A DNA stretch of 64,000 nucleotides from Piezodorus guildinii (GCA_023052935.1 CM041292.1:77137669-77201668); one strand, 5' to 3'; positions 22,868 through 34,280 are shown, counted from the first letter of the stretch. The notes: a model not told the origin generated them from the sequence alone. Numbers and translations are program-made.

Positions 22868-23218
22868 CGTGAAGCTGATTTGAGAGTAGATCGTCAGAAA
22901 GCACTGGAATATTCTAGAATAACTTTTGAAAGGACCAAGAAGCGGGTGGATCAAACGAGGAAGGATCCTGAGTTTCAAGGGAATATGGTGCATGTTTCAA
23001 ATGACAGTTGATTGAAGAGAAGTGAGTTGGTTAAAGTTAGGAAAGGACCTCTTATTATAAAATGTAAAGTTTCATCATCTATTTATGAAGTTGATTGCAA
23101 TACGAAACAGAGGGCAGCCAATTTCTTCCACAGTTCTAAGTTGGTACCATACTCCTTTTCTGTGGAAAAAGAGTCTTCGACCAACAAAGGTGTAAATTAT
23201 AATCATAATTTAGAGTAG

Positions 23219-23375
23219 ATCACATGTGTGTTTGAACAATGGGTAGGTCGCATGTGATCCTCCCGTTGTTAGCTTTATGATAAAATAAAAGGGTACTTAT
23301 TATTCTATTCTACTATTTTATCAATCGTCTAAAGTTAATTCTAAAGTTAATTTTCTTCAAGAATTACACACACAC

Positions 23376-23433
<58 letters not shown>

Positions 23434-24299
23434 GAAATATTCTCGATCTTGTTAAAATACAAACATTCGTATTACAATTCCTACAAGAACCGATTTGACC
23501 TTACGTCCACAAAGGTTCATTGCCATTTCCGATTCAATTAAGAAACGAGGAAAAACAGCAGCAACTGGCCTCAGCTCAACGTAATTAATTATGCATTAGT
23601 AAATGAATAATTTAAAAACTGTAAACAATGGAAATTTATGTGTCTATTAATTTTATGTGTTATTACATATGTCTTATTGTGTCATAATTAGATCAGTACT
23701 CACTTTGCTTTAGAAATAGAGGTAAGATTTATAACTTGACATTGAACCAGATGAAGGCATTAAACCTTCCATTTTGTCAGTTCCCATGTAAAAACGACTT
23801 ATTTAGTTGTAGATGTATGTTGCATTCCGATTTTTGATTTTTGGCCATCTTTATACAAGAAGCGAAGAAAGTATAGGTTATGCTATTATACAGATCGATG
23901 ATTATTTTCATTTAGCCATTTAGAAGTCTGTTAAGGCCTCGCAACACACCGAGAGTAGTTGAAACTAGACCATGAAAATGTGTAAAGGTTTAACGTAATG
24001 TTGGCGATTGTTAATTATCTTTCTCTATCACACAATTTTAAGGTATTATAATAAACATACAATAACCTATTAAACTTTTATCATTAATTATAAATATTTT
24101 TTATAAAACCTGTTTACATTATGTATATTACAATTGTTTGTTTTAATGTTGCATATCAAGTTTGTTCAGCTTGCATTTTTAACCGTTTTTTTGATAAATG
24201 CTAATAAGATAATTTGCCTAATTTTCTGGAATCTACAAAATCAAAGAAAATGAAAAATAAATCTGCATTTAAGTCCTGTCATACTATTTCAGTCAGAAT
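23219..24299. other. AT-rich stretch with (TA)n
   Basis: Contains a CACACA/(TA)n tract at 23365-23429. A string near 23750-23790 faintly resembles a hammerhead-family hairpin but lacks the core. No gene. Confidence 0.45.
23379..23429. repeat. (TA)n microsatellite
   Basis: TA dinucleotides for about 51 bases after a short CA run. Confidence 0.97.
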
Positions 24300-24790
24300 A
24301 AAACCCAGGTAATATTAAAACCCGTTAAAGTTTACATCGATGTAACGAGTTCAACCAAAATATTTTGAGCCCTTTGTGAGGAAATCATAAAAAGGTACGA
24401 AGTTTATGTTATAATAGGGGTACTCACTACGCTTGCTATAGCACATTTTTTGTGCTATTTTGCTAAACCTGCCGATTTTCTGCAGTAGATGCTAGGTGGA
24501 TTAAGCGAAAAAATGTGCTATAGCAAACGTAGTGAGTACCCCTTATGTCCCTCTTTTGGTTAGCTCATTTTAACGAAAAAGTTTCTATAATATTTAAGCA
24601 ATATACGCTTCTAAGATATGAAATTTCAGTTTTATACAACTTACCGTTTTTTGAGATAGTCTTCACACACACACACAGGCCTTTTTTGGTCGTGTGGACT
24701 CGATGGACCCTAAAACGTGTATTTCAGGTGAAAACTGGTATTCGCAATACTTTCCATTTCGTGAAATTAAATATATATATTATTATCCGT
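24300..24790 (-). repeat. Repeat R copy, interrupted by an inverted-repeat element
   Basis: On the minus strand it shares with the copies at 35345 and 50640 the strings CGAAATACACGTTTTAGGGT-like, a (TG)n patch, and a CATCGATGTAAAC-like segment. The small element at 24417-24544 splits it. Confidence 0.6.
24417..24544. mobile_element. MITE-like element with ~36-bp inverted ends
   Basis: Left end GGGGTACTCACTACGCTTGC and onward to the AGCACATTTTTT segment is repeated inverted at the right end with about two mismatches. Total ~128 bp, no ORF. The ends loosely resemble hAT-type ends, but I cannot fix the target duplication. Confidence 0.75.
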
Positions 24791-24803
24791 ATTTATTAAA
24801 AGA

Positions 24804-25192
24804 ATTGAGACGTTGATTTCCAAAAGGTACTATATCCATTCTAGGAAATTTTACAGGAAGCGCGAAAATCACTAATTATTATATTATTAAATTAGCTAAT
24901 TTGATTCTTTTCGCATTAAAATCCAGAATTGTTTTTTTAGTATATTAATAACATCATATTAAAGATATGAAATGAGATGTTTTGGAATAATTTGGAACGA
25001 AATTAAATGTGTAATTATTTCCTTTAGAAAATAATTATATTTCTAAATTGCGTTTATAAAGGGCTTGGGTGTTCATTAGATAAAATCAAATAGGAGATTT
25101 AGATGTAACTAATTGATGAGAATACAAATATGTAAAAAAATTAATTTTGTAAAAAATGTCCTTTAGTACTTTTTGGAAATCAACGTCTCAAT
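24804..25192. mobile_element. MITE-like element with 29-bp inverted ends
   Basis: Inverted repeats at 24804-24832 and 25164-25192 (ATTGAGACGTTGATTTCCAA and nine more bases) differ at one position. 389 bp, AT-rich interior, no ORF. Superfamily unknown. Confidence 0.8.
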
Positions 25193-25770
25193 TATCAATT
25201 TCCTCTTTTCCGCTACTTCCGTAAACGCTTACTAGCACTCGCTTTCACGAATTTTCATCTACCTCTTCTCTCACCATTGCGGTTTAGAAATCTGAATAGT
25301 AACAAACCTCTTCAATAGCTGAAAATCTAACCTAAGTCTTTTAATTTTGGTATGAACAAAGCATTAAGCTAAAAATACGAAAGGACTAAGATTTTCAAAG
25401 AACCGCGGCCAATACAGCTCCCTGACCAAGGCCGAAAATATTTAAATTTAGATGGAAGGGGGGCGATTGAAATTGTCAAACTGTGACCATATGTAAGGGA
25501 TAATGGGGTAGAGCTATTAATATTAAGGACCCCACTAAATGGAATACGTTAGGGGAGCTTGCGGAGGGTCGGCGAGGGTGTTTCGGCCCAGGGATTTCGG
25601 CCTCTGATAATGCCATAGTTATGGAAATAACACCCGCTTAAGGGCTTGTTTTCTCCCTTATTTACTTGTTTACAATTCACATCACTGACATTATACCCTC
25701 TGGGTTCTATAAAAAATATTTGCAGATCTATTACAACTGTCATCACTTTATGATTCTGTAAATAAAAACC
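25193..25770. other. mixed-composition stretch, no gene recognised
   Basis: A GC-richer part (about 25400-25680) has a minus-strand open frame of 77 codons (25549-25782) that resembles no family I know. No terminal repeats seen. Confidence 0.35.
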
Positions 25771-26176
25771 TGGTTTTATCATGAAACAATTTTTTTTTAT
25801 TTATCGAGAATAATATTGATTCTTGTAAATATTTTTAATCAATCATATATGACCCATTTTGATCTATTACATGTTGCCATCTTTCAGGTAATTTTAGGAA
25901 TTAGGTCATCATCAACACTTGAAGGACGACCCGAGCGTCTACCAAGTCAGAATTTCCGGTTCTGAACTGAGCAAACCACCAACGAACAGTGCTTTCTTCT
26001 AAGGAATCATCTCCATACACACTGAAAATTTCGTTAACCGTCTGTGCAGCTGGTTTTCCTTTTCGGAAATAAAAAATCATTATATGACGAAAAAGATTTT
26101 TTTTCTCTCCCATTTTGAGCAAGCGAAATACCACTTTAAGATAAAGAATAGGTTGAAACTGATGTATAAAATCACC
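25771..26176 (-). mobile_element. internally deleted mariner derivative, copy A
   Basis: About 406 bp. On the minus strand the 5' end reads GGTGATTTTATACATCAG, followed by a leader and an ATG (26134). It encodes only the helix-turn-helix half of the transposase. It then jumps, after the SGRPS-like linker, to the last ~20 codons (PERWQHVIDQNGSYMID, about 25895-25843). Copy B at 55167 has the same structure, so this is a non-autonomous family. Confidence 0.75.
25843..26134 (-). pseudogene. mariner transposase, N-terminus joined to C-terminus
   Basis: Residues 1 to about 70 (MVFRLLKMGEKKNLFRHIMI, then VYGDDSLEESTVRWWF) match the DNA-binding half of mariner transposase. The catalytic DD34D core is absent. 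The last codons (ERWQHVIDQNGSYMID, stop) follow after a short gap in a shifted frame. No enzyme activity is possible. Confidence 0.75.
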
Positions 26177-27083
26177 TTAACTAATCCTTTTTTTTTAGTA
26201 TTTAAACATTATTGACCAAGTAAACATGATTTTATAAACAAAGAAAGGATTAAATTGAAATATTCAAAAAACGCTAGGAACAATAATTACGCTTATAAGT
26301 ATTAAAGTTATAAGAAACAATTCATACCATATGTACAAAGTAAACAGAAATAATCTAATTAAAGAAAAACACAATAAACAATAAATTCTAATTAATAATA
26401 CAACAATAGAAATAGTTAAAAATGAAAAAACTTCATTAATTAACTTGTTATTACTTACCACTACCTTCTGTCACTGTTTGTTATATAATATATTTTTTTT
26501 AATCCTATCGTTCGCAAAACTACAATATATAATATTCTTCTCTATTACGGTTCTTGTTTATTGTAAAACATTCTACCATAAAAATGTTTATTTTTATTTT
26601 ATTTTTGTTTCGGCTGTGCCTGATCTTCATTGGCTATATCCATTCGCAAAGCATTATCAGTAACCATCTTCAAACATCAATTATTTCTCCATCTCATAAA
26701 CTATTAGTCTTTCCAACGTATGTAATACTTAAGGCTGTTCATGAAACGAGTAGTTTTTACCAAAGCCAATCCTTTTCTCTAATGGAGTCCTAAAATACCA
26801 GAAAAATACCGTTTGTTTTGTTCATTTTTGTTGTCCTTAGGGGACTACTCGTCCCAGAATAAATTTATTCTCATTTCCGTTATTATTAATTCTGAATTTC
26901 AGTTAGTTGGCTTGAGTTGCTTCTGTTTTACATTAATTTTTTTTTGTATTACAACTTACAGTAAGACATGGTTAATTATTTCATATAAGAAGTTGATTGG
27001 GGGTGAAGTCATTGAAAAGTATTAAATAAGAGACCGATGCCTGCATCCCCAATCAACCTCTTGTATTTTATCTACGGTCAATT
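26177..27083. other. AT-rich stretch
   Basis: Several short open frames arise from T-rich sequence. None resembles a protein family. Confidence 0.45.
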
Positions 27084-27240
27084 ATTCTTACATCGTTAAT
27101 TATTTAATATTATTATTATTATTCTTACATCGTTAATTATTAATTATTATCATGCTTACATCGTCAATTATTAATTATTATTATGGTTACATCGTTAATT
27201 ATTAATTATTATTATTCTTACATCGTTAATTATTAATTTA
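27084..27240. repeat. minisatellite, ~31-36 bp unit, about 5 copies
   Basis: The unit TCTTACATCGTTAATTATTA with an ATTATTATT extension repeats about five times with small changes (CATGCTTACATCGTC, TATGGTTACATCG). Not a CRISPR: there are no spacers and the repeats are contiguous. Confidence 0.85.
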
Positions 27241-28012
27241 TTAACATTACTGACTAGTAGATTTTTGTGAACAAGTTTTATGTACGTTACACATAAATAT
27301 GCAATTTCAGTCAAGCAAGACTTCTCTTTTTTGAGAGGGCCTCACTAAAGACAGACACTATGGACCATTGTTTCAGACTTATTTGAGGTGCTTCAAGTCC
27401 CTTATCAAGAATATTTCCAGTGATAAGTGATTTTCAAAACATTTTAGCGATACATTTTCCTTGATATATATTTAATATACGTATGTACTTCTAATATTTT
27501 TATCATTGACCACTGTTATTAAATTATAATGAATGAATGAAAGTTATTAAATTAGTTATCAAATTTATTATTTACGTCTCATATATTCATTCCGAAGATT
27601 GCTCAGTTAGTCCTACAATTTTCGCTCTATTCTTCCAAGAATATGCCAAAGGCTACATTCATTTTCGAGTTTAAACAAAGCAAAAAAATTTGTAATGACT
27701 CTGTGCATTATTACAAAAAGATTAAACGTGAAGCGTCTCAGATAAACGCCATTTATCAGGAGGGTATATTTAAGATGGTAGGTTTTTCTTGCAAACCAAA
27801 CAAATGTTGATTATTAATAAAAATAGATAAACTAATTTGTAAAAATATTTCTTTATTTAAAATTCAAGTAGAATTTAGTTGTTAGCCTTTTTTAATGTTT
27901 AAAAACCATGGACCAAGAATGGTTAATATTCATTTATGATTTAGCAACTAACTTTTATCCAAATAAACAACTCTTTTTCTATTTCATTTTTATGATTTTT
28001 CATTCCTTTGCG
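27241..28012. other. AT-rich stretch
   Basis: A SOX-like CCATTGTTT near 27364 lies here. No gene seen. Confidence 0.4.
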
Positions 28013-28023
28013 ATAATTTATAT

Positions 28024-28215
28024 AACTTTTTTTTTTTGTTTTGTTTAAGCCTATACGGGGGTTTTCTCGGCCCAGAGGGTGAGACCTGTTGATAAAAGCT
28101 GAGATAAAGTCCCTCCAGTACCGAGACGCGAACTCGTGATTATTTGGTTTCATGAGTTGGTCCTCTGTGGTTCAAAGCAACGCGGGCTTACCTACTCAGC
28201 CATCTTGCCCCACAT
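28024..28215 (-). mobile_element. SINE-2: tRNA-derived SINE with target duplication
   Basis: Flanked by an 11-bp repeat ATAATTTATAT (28013-28023, 28216-28226). On the minus strand the head reads GGGGCAAGATGGCTGAGTAG (A box TGGCTGAGTAGG), and the B box region is GAGTTCGCGTCTCGG. The 3' end is a short A-rich tail. Only one copy in the window. The tRNA-Ser/Leu-like A box suggests its ancestor but is not proof. Confidence 0.85.
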
Positions 28216-28226
28216 ATAATTTATAT

Positions 28227-28879
28227 GACTATATTTGTATGTTTTAACAAATTAAGATTGTTGTGTTTTGACTAAAAACTCCGTCCTTTCCTATTAACCT
28301 GCTACTGCCACTCTAACGACCTTCAGAATTAATAATAATTTTACCAACTTACTCATCCTTCTTTCTTAGTCTATTGTTGTTCTACAATATTATATTAAAT
28401 TCCTCCTTTATAAAGATGATATCCCATCTCTTCGATAACTTTCAGCCTAAGTGAAAAAGGATAGGTTATTCTACTAGTCCCAACAGTTTTCTAGCCCGGA
28501 ATGGTATTCCGTGCACTCTTTGATTTCCACGATTGGGGAGAGCACTTTTTCCCATTGAGAGAACTGTAAGGTTTTAGAGCACTTTCTTGAAATTCTAGGC
28601 CACCGCATCCTTCTTTAAATCAGTTATAACGTATTGAAAAAGTTAAGATATTGTTTTTAAAAATAAAGCAAATAACTGTTAGAGGTAAAAGAAATTGCAT
28701 TTCTGAGGAACCTTGCTTCCTCTGATTCAAGATTATTCTCTCGAGTTTAGAATCAAACTCGTTTTTGTTTCCATTCTAAACTGTTATAGGATTTTTCCGA
28801 TTTTTCTCAGATAGCTCTGCTGTATTGTGGACAGAACTGTTCTCCGGCTGTGGATACACAAAGAATAGAAAGGTGTAAG
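28227..28879. other. AT-rich stretch, no gene recognised
   Basis: No repeats or open frames of note. Confidence 0.4.
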
Positions 28880-29110
28880 AATAAAAGAAAAAGGGATTGA
28901 ATAGCAGTGGAAAAGCGCAAAATTGGCTTTTATCGTTACTTTCATCGGACTGAAAGGCTGAGGTTGGACATGGTCCGGAAAGAGGTCGCTCCGTTTCACG
29001 GCACACTAGAAGCTCTTGTTGTCCTGACAACCGAGACGGATGTCTCTGTCAGTGGGCGTGGTGTGCCGTTGCCACACGTACTCACCTGGAAAGCTGCATA
29101 TTCCTCATCT
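28880..29110. other. GC-richer unique block, possible regulatory sequence
   Basis: Mixed composition with GTGGGCGTGG (GC/KLF-type box), GCCACACG and E-box CACCTG. A minus-strand splice-donor consensus CAG|GTGAGT lies at 29080-29088. Open frames on both strands (131 codons plus, 84 minus) resemble no family. Could be an enhancer or a non-coding exon. Confidence 0.3.
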
Positions 29111-30011
29111 ATTGTACACATACAGTGCAAACCTGCCTACGTTTGTATGATCATGCGATACTACCTGGAGATTATTCATGTTCCTTCCTTATTTCATTTA
29201 CTAACATCCGTTGTTGATTCAATACTTGTTCCTAAGTTACTAACAATAGTTATGAGTAGAACAATTTTTAAAACCAGTAAAAAGAGTATTGGATTATGTT
29301 AGTTTGATCGTTGATAGAGGTTTATACGATTTGGAGGGGTATCTCTTTGGATGAAATAAAATGACCGTGAGGATTGTATTCATCTCAAATCGAGATCGGT
29401 GCAAAAGTAAATTTTCAGCCACTTAGCAACCACTGAAAACAAAAAAGCCGTGCTCATAAAGACATTCCACCTAATAACACCTTTTGATTTTTGAAATTAG
29501 TGGTTAACGTTTACAACTGCTCTTGGTCAGTTACAGAAAAATATACATTCACTAACAACTCCCAGGAGGATCATTCATATTGATCCAGAGAGAACTATAT
29601 TTTAAAAAATTCATGTTGGGCATATATTACATATATTTGTTATAAGATGCTTCTGATCAACATTTGTGAAACATAACAATCGACTACCAAAAAGTAAAAA
29701 AAAAATATATATATTAAAAATATTTAAAGTACTTGCTGAAAGTCTGATGATATTGATATATTATTAGTTCGATATTAAAAGTTTTTCTTTGATTAGAATG
29801 AAAAAATCTAAAGGTATTCCCTTGAAGCTCATACCTTCTGTCTAGTTCTGTCACTGAATATATTCATAAAAAAATTTTCAAAATGACAGAAATAATGCTG
29901 TTTCCAGAACTCTTCAAGTTATACATGTTTATTGAATGAACCAAGACCTACAAAAACTATTAACAGTTAAGAACATTTAGTAATACAGAGGTAACAAAAA
30001 AAAAAAAAAAG

Positions 30012-30096
<85 letters not shown>

Positions 30097-30650
30097 ACAG
30101 CAAGCATTAAGCCTCGGTATTTAAGGAATAGTACTGTACTTGTACTGTACTAACCATAATATTGAATATGCTAGACCAAGGTTTTAAGAAGCTACTACAA
30201 TCCGCAATACATTGTACACATCGAATTATTAAAATTTAGAAATACAATAACGCTAATTGTTTACTACTTATCTTTATCTTTAAAGCAACTATCAGTTCCC
30301 GCATAATTTGATATTATCAAGACTTCGCTAATATTTGTTTGATATTAGTAATTTAAAATAATTTCACTATGACTCCTCGCAGACCCCCAGAGATCCGCGA
30401 ACCACTTGTTAGGAACCACTGCAGTAATATCACTTATGTTTGGTCAAAAGGGTTGGAGTCTTGGAATGTGAAGTTTACGGCAACTTTCCAAATTTGTATC
30501 TTAAATCCGCCCAAAGTATTGTTTTATTCATTAATCACTACATAATCTCCTGAAGGATTATTCTTAATAGTAAAATATGAAACAAATAAAAAATGAAACA
30601 AAATATTATTTATTTAAAGTTCTTCACACTTTATTTTCATAAAAATAGTT
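29111..30650. other. AT-rich stretch with long (TA)n
   Basis: Contains the (TA)n tract at 30012-30093. No gene. Confidence 0.45.
30012..30093. repeat. (TA)n microsatellite, longest in window
   Basis: About 82 bases of TA with one short interruption near 30040. Confidence 0.97.
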
Positions 30651-31071
30651 ACATTCAATAAAGCACCCACTACCTTCCATTCATCATCCAGTTACTTTAT
30701 TTCCTTAGTCTTTTAACACCTTTTTTTTATTCCATCTTAGTCGACGTTTCGGGGTTGTTTCCCCATTTTCAAGACTGAAACTTAATCCTTGCTACAACAT
30801 TTTTCTTTATTCATTACATCTTATAGCACACTGCTACTTGTCTATTGGCTCACTGTCCATTGGAAACAGTGAGCCAATAGACAAGTAGCAGTGTGCTATA
30901 AGATGTAATGAATAAAGAAAAATGTTGTAGCAAGGATTAAGTTTCAGTCTTGAAAATGGGGAAACAACCCCGAAACGTCGACTAAGATGGAATAAAAAAA
31001 AGGTGTTAAAAGACTAAGGAAATAAAGTAACTGGATGATGAATGGAAGGTAGTGGGTGCTTTATTGAATGT
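30651..31071. mobile_element. 421-bp near-perfect palindrome with hammerhead-like motif in each arm
   Basis: Arms 30651-30856 and 30866-31071 (206 bp each) appear fully complementary, with a 9-nt loop (30857-30865). Each arm carries TTGAAAATGGGG-AAACAA-CCCCGAAACGTC (plus-strand copy at 30950-30979), a hammerhead-like layout with a 4-bp stem II. No target duplication is obvious. Perfect arms imply very recent origin or gene conversion. Confidence 0.85.
30950..30979 (+). ncRNA. hammerhead-like core, U3/A8 variant (mirrored at 30743-30772 on minus)
   Basis: TTGAAAA (30950-30956), stem II GGGG/CCCC with a 6-nt loop, GAAAC (30972-30976) and GTC (30977-30979). Relative to CUGANGA, C3 is U and G8 is A. 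In the hammerhead these two pair, so the change is compensated. One extra T lies between the core and stem II. Activity unknown. Confidence 0.4.
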
Positions 31072-32314
31072 TCCAATTAAGAAAACTTCCACAAAAATTA
31101 AAAAAGAAAAGAAAAAAAATAGTTTCGTAAGCCCAAACAACAGTGATTTATTGTATTATATTGTTATGTTATATTATACTATTGTATTGTAGTATAGTGA
31201 TTTATTTTTACTTAGGCGAAAAGACATATAAGCGTCATGACAAGTCTGGGGTATATAAATACTGGAATACAGTCGTGATCATAGAAATCGCACCATCGAT
31301 AAAAAAATTTAAAAAAGGTTTCCAAAATTAAAGGTTATTCAATGTTCAATAATTTATATTAAAATAAGTATTTTGCGTATAATGCTTGGTATCTGTAATA
31401 TTTACTTTCATAATGTTAAAATTAGATCAATTTTCGTAGTTAGAACACAATGTATTATATGGTCAAAGATATCTCGATGCCTATAAGACCTACAGACGTC
31501 TATCAGCTTTCGAATCGAAGCTTATTTAATGTCCATTAATTTATTTTATAAGGAGCATTATTTTCTTACAATGCTTGGTTTCTCTATTATTTACCTTTTT
31601 AATGTTAAAATAAGGTCAATTCCTGGATTTGGACCGTTTTGAATGGCCGCCATTTTTTATTCCAACCAGTTTGAGGATGGCAGACAAAAAAAGTGTTGTA
31701 AAAGTTGGCTAAAATGTGAATCATGAAAATCAATGAAAATTTTCTTCTTATAATACGCATTATTCGGCCCCAGCTCTTGGACTATGTGGCTTGCGGCCAT
31801 AGAAGGTTAAGTTCTCTCTTAAAATGAATTATAATATTAATTTTCAAAACTATGACCACTGTTGATTTGTGTCACCGCTCGGTGAAAATTGTTCCACTTC
31901 ATGCAATCTCACAATATTAATTGTTTCTGATAGAAGTAAAATACTAAAAACTCGAAATAATTAAAAAAAATATTCTTTTAGTAGTTAAAAATACTAAACA
32001 AAGAACTAAGAAACGTTATTATTATTTTTAAATTTCTTTATTTGATTAAGCTTATGATATAAATAAATAGACAAAAGCAAACATATTCAATTGAATTAAA
32101 TTCATTGCCATAAAAATTAAAGCATAAGTGATGCGATTTCTATTACCAGAACAGTGAATCGTTTCGTCGTTTTTTGGGTTACGCCCATGTGTATGCCATA
32201 TCTACAAGGGGTGTAAAGTGGGTAACACTGCTTAGATGGATTATTAGTAATGATAACATAATCTAAATATTATGTGCTGTGATAGAATTCTTCAGGCTAC
32301 TAGTTTCTTGCATA
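31072..32314. other. AT-rich stretch, no gene recognised
   Basis: No repeats or motifs that I can assign. Confidence 0.4.
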
Positions 32315-32720
32315 TGTTGTAAATCGTAGAAACCTTGGTCGCTAGGGTATGTTGTGAACCGTCGGGTTGCCGGCCGCGCTCCCCCTCGGGCAGCCACCCT
32401 CGGCGGAGATATTGTTACGCTGTCAGGGGGCACAAGGAGATAGAGCATATTGTCCGCTCACCAGTTGCTCTTTTTGCGGTCCAAATAAACATTGATAAAG
32501 AGAAACCCTTGCCAGGGATGGGATCTAGATCGGGGACGGGTGACATATCCCACAGGGTCCTCTTCCACTCGACTTACTAATCGGTTTTTTCTGGCCACTG
32601 TGTCAGGAAGCTTTGCATAAATTATCAAGGCAACAGTGTCCATTGTCCGTTCACAATGAGGACCATGTCCGCCACCTGTCATATCCGCTTGCAGTCTTTT
32701 CTCTGCCTCCTGTTCGATAG
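32315..32720. other. GC-richer block of unknown nature
   Basis: CpG-containing sequence with GCCGGCCGCG and GGGATCTAGATCGGGGACGG. Short open frames on both strands resemble no family. Likely a fragment of an unidentified repeat or a regulatory block. Confidence 0.3.
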
Positions 32721-33022
32721 ATAATAGATCAGCTGGTCACCGTTCTTCTAGGTTTTTTTTTTGTTATATCATGATACTTCAAAATACGAAGAATATGGAA
32801 AAATAAATGAACAGGAAAAAAATATTAACTTACTGATTATGATATCAATAATTTAATATTTTTGAGAACATGCCCGATGTCTAGTTATAAATGATTCCAC
32901 AACATTACTTAATGTTTTTTAGCTTCTCCGTAATTGTATATGCAACTTATCGGACGTTTGACTTTACACCTTTGGAAAAACACTTTTCATTCTTTCTCAA
33001 TGTTATAAATAACTTATTTAGA

Positions 33023-33285
33023 GGGGGTTACCTGTAGCATGGTAGTTAGCATAGCAGCTTCCTTTGCCAAAGGTCGCGGGTTTAAACCCGCAGGTGGCTC
33101 TAGAATTTTTTAATGGGAGCTTTCTTTCAGAGGAGACGTTAAAAGGTGGTCTCGAGCCTGTGCGATATCATGTACTCGTTAAAGATCCCTATCCTAATTA
33201 AACCTTGATAGACAAAATTTAGGACTCCCACTGTAGCATTGTCCGATTTGCCAAAGACGTTAAATAAATAAACAAACAAACAAAC
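33023..33285 (+). mobile_element. SINE-1 copy, plus orientation, complete
   Basis: Best readable copy. Head GGGGGTTACCTGTAGCATGG with A box TAGCATGGTAG (33035-33045), B box GGGTTTAAACCC, body through CGTTAAAGATCCCTATCCTA, and tail TAAATAAATAAACAAACAAA. Known: internal A/B boxes drive RNA polymerase III, and SINEs borrow LINE reverse transcriptase. Confidence 0.9.
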
Positions 33286-33345
33286 TGATTTAGGGGCTTA
33301 CAACATTTCTGATCTTGTTGAATTCTGAACATCACTGAATAGTTC

Positions 33346-33592
33346 GTTTTTTTCTTTATTCACATAACGTCACTTTATCGTAGCGTTGCAAATCAGCCGA
33401 TACTACAATGGGATTATAAAATTTGTTAGCACAGAGGATCTTTAACTAGTACCTGACCACCATTTCACCTACCCTCCAAAGGTTCGCATAAACAGGATTT
33501 TTTTCTCCTTTTAAAAATTCATAAAGCCATCTTCTTGGTTTGAACCCGCGACCTTGTGCATGATAGGCTGTTATGCTATCCCTTACACCAAA
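33346..33592 (-). mobile_element. SINE-1 copy, diverged, tail-to-tail with the previous copy
   Basis: Tail side ACATAACGTCACTTTATCGT; head GCTGTTATGCTATCCCTTAC; B-box-like TTTGAACCCGCGACC. Separated by ~60 bp from the plus-strand copy, so transcripts could form a partial duplex. Confidence 0.78.
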
Positions 33593-34243
33593 ACTGTTGG
33601 TTTTATTCTTTATTAATGATCTTTAGTGATAGATTATAATTTGTTTTATTTTAGTCGTCCACAATGGCTCATTACAAAAAATATCAATAAACCAAAATCA
33701 GCATACGAATAAATATATAATTTCCAAAAATAACACGTAATTTTACATTTTATTTGGATTTGATACCTATATCTTCTAAACATTGTTTCTTTATTCTTTC
33801 TTAATATTTAACTACAATCAATTTATTGAATTGGTTTCTATATTTTTATTTGAGATTTTCAGAAAAAAAGTGTTACCAATTAAAGATCATTCACTCATGT
33901 TAATATGTTTATTGAATCTATTAGTTCCTATTTTTATTGCTAGTTTCTTTGTCCTTCATACTTTTATAACATATTTCAATTCCATAAACGGCTATTGCAA
34001 TTTAAGCATGGTGATATTGTTCAAATTAGTAATAAGTTAGTTTGTCATAAGCCTTTCACTGACACAAAAAATGGGTGAGCCTCATCAGCTCTATTGTTAA
34101 ACTAAATGAATAAACTATTTTGTAAACAACACACTGTATAATATCATTACGAAATGTTAAAATGTAACACAATTACAGTACAAGATATTTCATTTCATAA
34201 ATTATGCGTAGAAATTACATGTCATGAATTGGGGGTATAAAGG

Positions 34244-34280
<37 letters not shown>

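Larger units (their letters stand above)
21300..23218 (+). pseudogene. Ty3/Gypsy-type integrase relic, split by two insertions
   Basis: Three pieces of one integrase reading frame are visible: 21300-21389, 22080-22311 and about 22868-23218. The middle piece contains the motif YTPVDNPQSHGLNERL, typical of the integrase core around its catalytic Glu. The last piece resembles the C-terminal domain (ERTKKRVDQTR, then KVRKGPLII and FFHSSKLVPY), with an internal stop near 23009. The first gap is a SINE pair with an 11-bp duplication; the second is a hammerhead-family element. Known: integrase inserts LTR-retrotransposon DNA into the host genome. Only the 3' end of pol is present; no LTR was found. 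Non-functional. Confidence 0.78.

Noticed and set aside
27084..27240. Regularly spaced repeat resembling a CRISPR array
   Set aside because: Contiguous AT-rich minisatellite without spacers in a eukaryotic genome.
28907..29302. 131-codon plus-strand open frame
   Set aside because: No recognisable domain, overlapping frames on the other strand, and its second half runs into AT-rich sequence.
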